Assembly (NCBI GenBank): GCA_023139715.1
Contig: JAGLNB010000130.1
Span: 1 to 6,952 of the forward strand
Length of the DNA stretch: 6,952 nt
Direction: 5' to 3'
Origin: Planctomycetota bacterium
GTDB taxonomy: Bacteria; Planctomycetota; Phycisphaerae; Sedimentisphaerales; Anaerobacaceae
Part shown: positions 5,209 to 6,952 of the stretch, one piece after another
Layout of the letters: each line of letters begins with the position of its first letter
Position numbering within the stretch: position 1 is the stretch's first letter
Program-made: the position numbers and the translations under genes
The notes under the pieces: model-generated
Databases searched by the model: none
Seen by the model: the letters and a program-made list of their open reading frames with translations, nothing else
What the model was told of the DNA's origin: nothing

Positions 5209-5664
5209 TTATTGCCAGGCGACAGGGCCACTGTCAGTTACAGTATATGTCATCGTCGCAGGTGTAGTCGGTTCGGCACGGGTGCCTTCGGCTGAAGCTG
5301 CTGTAACGGTAATGACAAAATCAAGACCAGCGGCATCATAGGCGGCTCCGGAAACCACATAGCATGCATCCGAAAAATACGTTCCATCGAGATCCATGTT
5401 AGCAAGACCAAGAGCTGCGTTACCTGTGGTCAGTGAGCCATTGACGCTGGCACCTTGAAAGCCGGCAGTTCCATTTGTAATTCCTTTTTCAGCTGCATAA
5501 GCGCGAATACCGGTTGCGATACTGCCGGCAGCAGCATTGGCTTCCGACCACTTTGCTGAATCAATTCGGCCACGCATAATCGGCACTGCTACTGAGGCCA
5601 GGATACCGACGATGAGTATAACCACCATCAATTCTACTAATGTAAAACCTTTTTTGCTTCTCAT
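5209..5664 (-). CDS. Type IV major pilin / GspG-like pseudopilin
   Basis: Probable main fibre subunit, 151 residues. The leader MRSKKG is cut by prepilin peptidase before Phe7. FTLVELMVVILIVGILASVAVPI (7-29) is a textbook pilin N-terminal helix with Glu11 at mature +5. The helix carries on through RIDSAKWSEANAAAGSIA (33-50) and TGIRAYAAEKG (51-61), then a small Ala/Gly/Thr-rich beta domain with DLDGTYFSDACYVVSG (91-106). There is a single cysteine (Cys101), so no intramolecular disulfide loop as in PilA-type pilins. It has the best SD in the window (AAGGAGA, 7-nt spacer) and long non-coding flanks, which fits high, separately controlled expression. 'Major' is inferred from those signals and from its place after pilC, not from sequence alone; GspG and PilA cannot be separated with confidence. 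The helix style resembles planctomycete pilin-like proteins. Confidence 0.88.
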   Translation of the reverse strand: MRSKKGFTLVELMVVILIVGILASVAVPIMRGRIDSAKWSEANAAAGSIATGIRAYAAEKGITNGTAGFQGASVNGSLTTGNAALGLANMDLDGTYFSDACYVVSGAAYDAAGLDFVITVTAASAEGTRAEPTTPATMTYTVTDSGPVAWQ

Positions 5665-5671
5665 TTTACTA

Positions 5672-5678
5672 TCTCCTT
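5672..5678 (-). promoter_or_regulatory. Strong ribosome binding site of the pilin gene
   Basis: AAGGAGA with a 7-nt spacer to ATG 5664. It is the strongest SD-to-start arrangement in the window, matches the expected high output of the major pilin, and fixes the start that gives the short 6-residue leader. Confidence 0.7.
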
Positions 5679-5798
5679 AAAAAAGCGTTAAAATTCTCAT
5701 TTATCCTGTGAGTACATAACACATCTCGTACCCACCCAAGCCGCAATCGACAAGATTTGACAGCGACTTTACGAACTTTATATTTCAATTTTACATCT

Positions 5799-5823
5799 AT
5801 ACATTTAAACCATACATTTAAAC
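5799..5823. repeat. Tandem 12-nt direct repeat upstream of the pilin gene
   Basis: ATACATTTAAAC occurs twice, exactly, at 5799-5810 and 5812-5823 (plus strand), with a 13-nt period. A degraded third copy (TTACATCTAT) abuts it on the left. It lies about 135 nt before the pilin ATG and just upstream of a -10-like TATAAA on the minus strand, where an activator site would sit. Being AT-rich, it could also be chance or slippage. Confidence 0.55.
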
Positions 5824-5854
5824 TCTGCATTTGCCAAAATATAGATAGTTAACT

Positions 5855-6952
5855 TTATGTATTTGACATTGAGAAAATCGGCAGATACAAAGCCAATACA
5901 ACTATCAATACAATTCCACCTACGAGTACAATCATTATCGGCTCCAAAAGAGCCATAAGCGTGTCGATTGAAGAATTAACTTTTCGCTCATAATAATCAG
6001 CTGTTCTATCGAGAACTTTTGCCAAAGAGCCGCTCTCTTCGCCGACCTGTATCATCTTGATTACCATATTTGGAAAAAATTTAGCTGAAGACATACTGAT
6101 TGAAATATTTGAGCCCTCAATAATGTGGTCTCTCGTCTGTGTTATAGCTTTTTTGGTAATGTCGTTACTGGTCATTGTTGAAAGAATCTCAAAAACCTCC
6201 AGCACCGAAACGCCAGCTGAAAGCAGCGTAGCCATTGTTCTGCAAAACATCGCTATAAATGCCTGGTTTAATATTTTGCCGAGCAGCGGCAAAAAGAATA
6301 CAGCTTTACTAAACAACAAATGACCTTTTTTAGTTTTTGTGTAAGCCAGTGTGGCAGAAATAACAATCAGAGCGACCGCCCCGATAATATAAAGAAGATT
6401 GTTTTTAAGTATGTCGTAGAAATTCATAAAGGCCTGCGTAAAGGCGGGCATTTCCATATCCATCTGGTCGAAAATTGCCTTAAAACGCGGAACAAGAAAG
6501 GCCATTATAAATATGACCAGCAGCGTAACAAATCCCAGAACAAAGCAGGGATAGGCCATAGCACCTTTGACTTTTTTGCCGAGTTTATCTTTATCGTCAA
6601 AATATTCAGCCAGCCGGTGAAGGGCAAGCGATAGATTACCACCGGTTTCTCCGGCGAGTATTATTGCACGTGAAAGCGCATTGAAAACTTTTGGGAAATC
6701 GGAAAGGCCGTCAGAGAGCGTTTCGCCTCGCTCCATTTTTTTCAGAACTTTCCGCAAAACGTGCTGCAGATGCGGATTTTCTATGTCTTCAGTGATTGTA
6801 TCAAGAGCTGTTGTGATAGCTATTCCGCCTTCAACCATTGTAGTCAGCTGCCAGCAAATCGCAGCCAGGTCCGATGATTTTATGCGTTTTGTGTTCTCGG
6901 AAAGCCCGGCTTTCTTGACTTGTATGCTCATTTCCTCAACGGAAATCGGGGT
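5855..6952 (-). CDS. pilC: PilC/GspF inner-membrane platform protein, N-terminus outside the window
   Basis: Polytopic platform protein that couples the assembly ATPase to pilin insertion in the inner membrane. The window shows 365 residues and a TAA stop at 5857-5855. Two GspF repeats are visible. The first (about 29-155) contains LAAICWQLTTMVEGGIAI, GETGGNLSLALHRLAEYF and membrane segment 132-154. The second (about 232-358) contains FCRTMATLLSAGVSVLEVFEI, GEESGSLAKVLDRTADYYE and membrane segment 336-358. A middle membrane segment lies at about 185-205. I extend the call to the edge: codons before the Met at 6931 read TPISVEE without a stop, which resembles the end of the GspF N-terminal domain (L..G.TP.SVEE). 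GAGG lies only 2 nt from that Met, too close for an SD. About 50-60 residues are probably missing upstream. No ATPase gene is visible. Confidence 0.95.
   Translation of the reverse strand, partial: TPISVEEMSIQVKKAGLSENTKRIKSSDLAAICWQLTTMVEGGIAITTALDTITEDIENPHLQHVLRKVLKKMERGETLSDGLSDFPKVFNALSRAIILAGETGGNLSLALHRLAEYFDDKDKLGKKVKGAMAYPCFVLGFVTLLVIFIMAFLVPRFKAIFDQMDMEMPAFTQAFMNFYDILKNNLLYIIGAVALIVISATLAYTKTKKGHLLFSKAVFFLPLLGKILNQAFIAMFCRTMATLLSAGVSVLEVFEILSTMTSNDITKKAITQTRDHIIEGSNISISMSSAKFFPNMVIKMIQVGEESGSLAKVLDRTADYYERKVNSSIDTLMALLEPIMIVLVGGIVLIVVLALYLPIFSMSNT

Larger units (their letters stand above)
5665..5854 (-). promoter_or_regulatory. Leader and possible promoter region of the pilin gene
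   Basis: 190 nt between the pilC stop and the pilin ATG hold no gene. On the minus strand the order is an 8-bp palindrome AGTTAACT (5854-5847) at the pilC stop, two direct repeats (5823-5799), a -10-like TATAAA (5782-5777), about 100 nt without a clear feature, and the SD. No TTGACA-like -35 lies 16-18 nt from TATAAA; the repeats occupy that place. A second weak pair, TTGTCG-17-TACGAG, lies nearer the gene. A separate promoter for the pilin is likely on general grounds, but no single one is convincing. Confidence 0.35.

Noticed and set aside
5799..5823. CRISPR array or replication iterons suggested by the direct repeats
   Set aside because: Only two 12-nt copies with a 1-nt spacer; no spacers, cas genes or replication initiator gene nearby.
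5820..5854. Sigma54-type promoter (GG-N10-GC) upstream of the pilin, suggested by TTTGGCAAATGCAG
   Set aside because: The GG and GC spacing does not fit the -24/-12 pattern when counted; no other match was found in the leader.

Overview
The window appears to be a bacterial chromosomal type IV pilus / type II secretion-like (T4P/T2SS) locus. Every gene I can support lies on the minus strand, so transcription runs from high to low coordinates. Base composition is moderate and AT-leaning by eye. The style of the proteins suggests Planctomycetota, possibly Phycisphaerae/Sedimentisphaerales: a major pilin with an 'RIDSAKWSEANAAAGSIATGIRAY' type helix (residues 33-56), a PilN beginning 'FKIDLLKGQGIP', and a short PilMNO set. 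That assignment is made from memory of family style and is an inference.

Layout in transcription order. (1) 6952-5855 is a PilC/GspF inner-membrane platform protein. It is open at the window edge, and the Met at 6931 is probably internal. (2) 5854-5665 is a 190-nt leader with a tandem 12-nt direct repeat and a strong Shine-Dalgarno (SD) site. (3) 5664-5209 is the probable major pilin/GspG-like subunit. (4) 5208-5022 is a 187-nt intercistronic stretch with four consecutive hairpins, one of which shows a near-perfect SD sequence in its loop. (5) 5021-3162 is a tight run of three minor pilins: PilV/GspI-like, PilW/GspJ-like and PilX/GspK-like. (6) 3161-2871 is a 291-nt spacer with two weak terminator-like hairpins. 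(7) 2870-552 is pilM-pilN-pilO with 11-nt and 19-nt gaps. (8) 517-1 is the N-terminal 172 residues of a ParA/Soj-type ATPase, running out of the window.

How they fit together: PilC is the membrane platform on which a motor ATPase (not in this window) would assemble pilin. The major pilin forms the fibre, and the three minor pilins would prime or cap it. PilM (cytoplasmic, actin-like) would dock on the N-terminal tail of PilN, and PilN pairs with PilO to link the motor to the envelope. No pilP, pilQ, pilB/pilT or prepilin peptidase gene is visible here. The ParA ATPase 34 nt behind pilO could position the machine or could be an ordinary chromosome-partitioning gene; the window does not decide.

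The least ordinary parts are non-coding: the structured leader before the minor-pilin operon and the direct repeat before the major pilin. No RNA gene, CRISPR array, insertion sequence or transposon remnant was seen.
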